Assembly: GCA_944381085.1 (NCBI GenBank)
Contig: CALWJX010000002.1
Coordinates: 1 to 50,570, forward strand
DNA: 50,570 nucleotides
Origin: an uncultured Clostridia bacterium
GTDB taxonomy: Bacteria > Bacillota > Clostridia > Oscillospirales > CAG-272
Reading direction: 5' to 3'
Shown here: piece after piece, positions 49,605 through 50,570 of the stretch
Numbering within the stretch: the first letter of the stretch is position 1
Layout of the letters: each line of letters begins with the position of its first letter
Notes under the pieces: generated by a model
Told to the model about the DNA's origin: nothing
Seen by the model: only the letters and a program-made list of their open reading frames with translations
Database searches by the model: none
Program-made: the position numbers and the translations under genes

Positions 49605-50570
49605 ATGCTTGACAGCATACTGACAACAATAAAAAATTTCATTCAGAATATGGGAATTGCGGAGATTATTAATGACGATAACTGGTGGCAGTATCTCGTT
49701 ATGTACCTGATATCAGGCATACTCATTTATCTTGCGATCGCAAAGAAATTTGAGCCTCTGCTGCTGCTTCCCATAGCTATAGGAATGCTGCTTACAAATC
49801 TGCCGGGAGCGGATTTGTTCCATCTGGACATGTGGATGACGGCGGATAACGTGAACTACGGAGAAATTCTTCAAAATGGCGGATTTCTCGACATGCTTTA
49901 TCTTGGAGTAAAGCTCGGAATATATCCGTGCATTATTTTCATGGGAATCGGGGCCATGACCGATTTTACGCCGCTTATCGCGAATCCGAAGTATTTCCTC
50001 ATCGGAGCCGGAGCTCAGCTCGGCGTGTTTGTGGCTTTTTCGGCGGCGTTCATGTCGGGATTGTATACGTTGGGGCAGGCGGCTTCCATCGGAATAATAG
50101 GCGGAGCGGACGGTCCTACCGCGATACTTGTGACCAAAATTCTCGGTCCTACGCTGCTCGGAGCGATAGCCATCGCGGCATACAGCTATATGGCGCTTAT
50201 ACCTATGATACAGCCTCCGTTTATGAAGCTGCTCACAACCAAAAAAGAGAGACTTATCAAGATGGGAAAACTCCGCGAGGTCTCAAGGATAGAAAAGCTG
50301 GTTTTCCCGGTGCTTGTTACTTTTGTAACCGGTCTTATAGTTCCGGACGCGCTCGCGCTTATAGGGTCGCTTATGTTCGGGAACATACTTAATGTGTGCG
50401 GAGTTACGGAGAGACTTTCCAAGACCGTGCAGAATGAGTTTATGAATATAATAACTATTTTGCTCGGAATATCGGTCGGCGCTACCGCGAGCGCGGAAAA
50501 CTTCCTGAGTTTGCAGACGGTTGTAATTATTCTTTGCGGCCTGGTGGCTTTCTGCGTATCCACAATGGGC
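49605..50570 (+). CDS. Sodium-pumping decarboxylase beta subunit (OadB-like), 3' end outside window
   Basis: The first 322 residues of a polytopic membrane protein; the frame is open to the last base. ATG 49605 follows AAAGGA at ten bases. It has GKxFEPLLLLPIAIGMLLTNLP near residue 45, MGIGAMTDFTPLIANP near 115 and GIIGGADGPTAIL near 163-175, the region with the sodium- and proton-linked Asp of the OadB/MmdB/GcdB family. Decarboxylation of carboxybiotin here drives sodium export. About 50-60 more residues are expected beyond the window. Confidence 0.93.
   Translation, partial: MLDSILTTIKNFIQNMGIAEIINDDNWWQYLVMYLISGILIYLAIAKKFEPLLLLPIAIGMLLTNLPGADLFHLDMWMTADNVNYGEILQNGGFLDMLYLGVKLGIYPCIIFMGIGAMTDFTPLIANPKYFLIGAGAQLGVFVAFSAAFMSGLYTLGQAASIGIIGGADGPTAILVTKILGPTLLGAIAIAAYSYMALIPMIQPPFMKLLTTKKERLIKMGKLREVSRIEKLVFPVLVTFVTGLIVPDALALIGSLMFGNILNVCGVTERLSKTVQNEFMNIITILLGISVGATASAENFLSLQTVVIILCGLVAFCVSTMG

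Overview
The window reads as a chromosomal segment of an endospore-forming, anaerobic Clostridia bacterium (Bacillota). The evidence is gene content: sporulation genes ylbJ, yqfC and yqfD, the phoH-ybeY-era-recO block, mcsA-mcsB-clpC, pyruvate phosphate dikinase, a biotin-dependent sodium-pumping decarboxylase and an ECF thiamine transporter subunit. Species cannot be named from this. There are 46 protein-coding genes plus one possible remnant. I saw no rRNA, tRNA, CRISPR array, phage or transposase.

Layout. 1-483: at least four tandem copies of a ~120-bp unit that can fold into a three-stem RNA and ends in an intrinsic terminator; the array continues off the left edge. 608-3490: sporulation membrane protein YlbJ (minus), YqfC and YqfD (plus). 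3649-7663: phoH, ybeY, an unknown membrane protein, era, recO, followed by a PLP decarboxylase and a 66-aa protein. 9474-10610: duplicated gene 3' ends, a TIGR04086 membrane protein and yajC. 10878-12428: three AT-rich accessory genes of unknown function. 12719-13798: an XRE regulator with its own palindromic operator candidate. 14066-25204: ppdK (minus), then pth, mfd, two tandem foldases with odd inserts, and thiT. 25283-28812: zinc-ribbon protein, Nat-type ABC exporter and an unknown protein (minus). 29062-34448: LytTR regulator, soluble GHKL kinase and a heterodimeric ABC exporter. 34768-39112: SsuABC-type importer, DUF368 protein and a Crp/Fnr regulator (minus). 39337-42499: nucleotidyltransferase, galE, galM. 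42694-46967: mcsA-mcsB-clpC (minus) without ctsR. 47303-50570: carboxyltransferase, OadG-like, biotin carrier and OadB-like genes of a sodium-pump decarboxylase, the last cut by the window end.

How genes work together. McsA, McsB and ClpC would normally form an arginine-phosphorylation and protein-degradation module, but the McsB here has lost the residues expected for catalysis and looks like a pseudokinase. The LytTR/GHKL pair probably controls the adjacent exporter. The last four genes form a membrane complex that couples decarboxylation to sodium export.

The best candidates for something undescribed are the tandem structured-RNA array (1-483), the degenerate McsB in a ctsR-less operon, a pentapeptide-like insertion in an ABC ATPase domain, the repeat-bearing tandem foldases, and a three-copy dispersed palindromic repeat (25741, 28119, 34445). 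Many promoters are near-perfect TTGACA-N17-TATAAT, several with palindromes next to them that look like operators.
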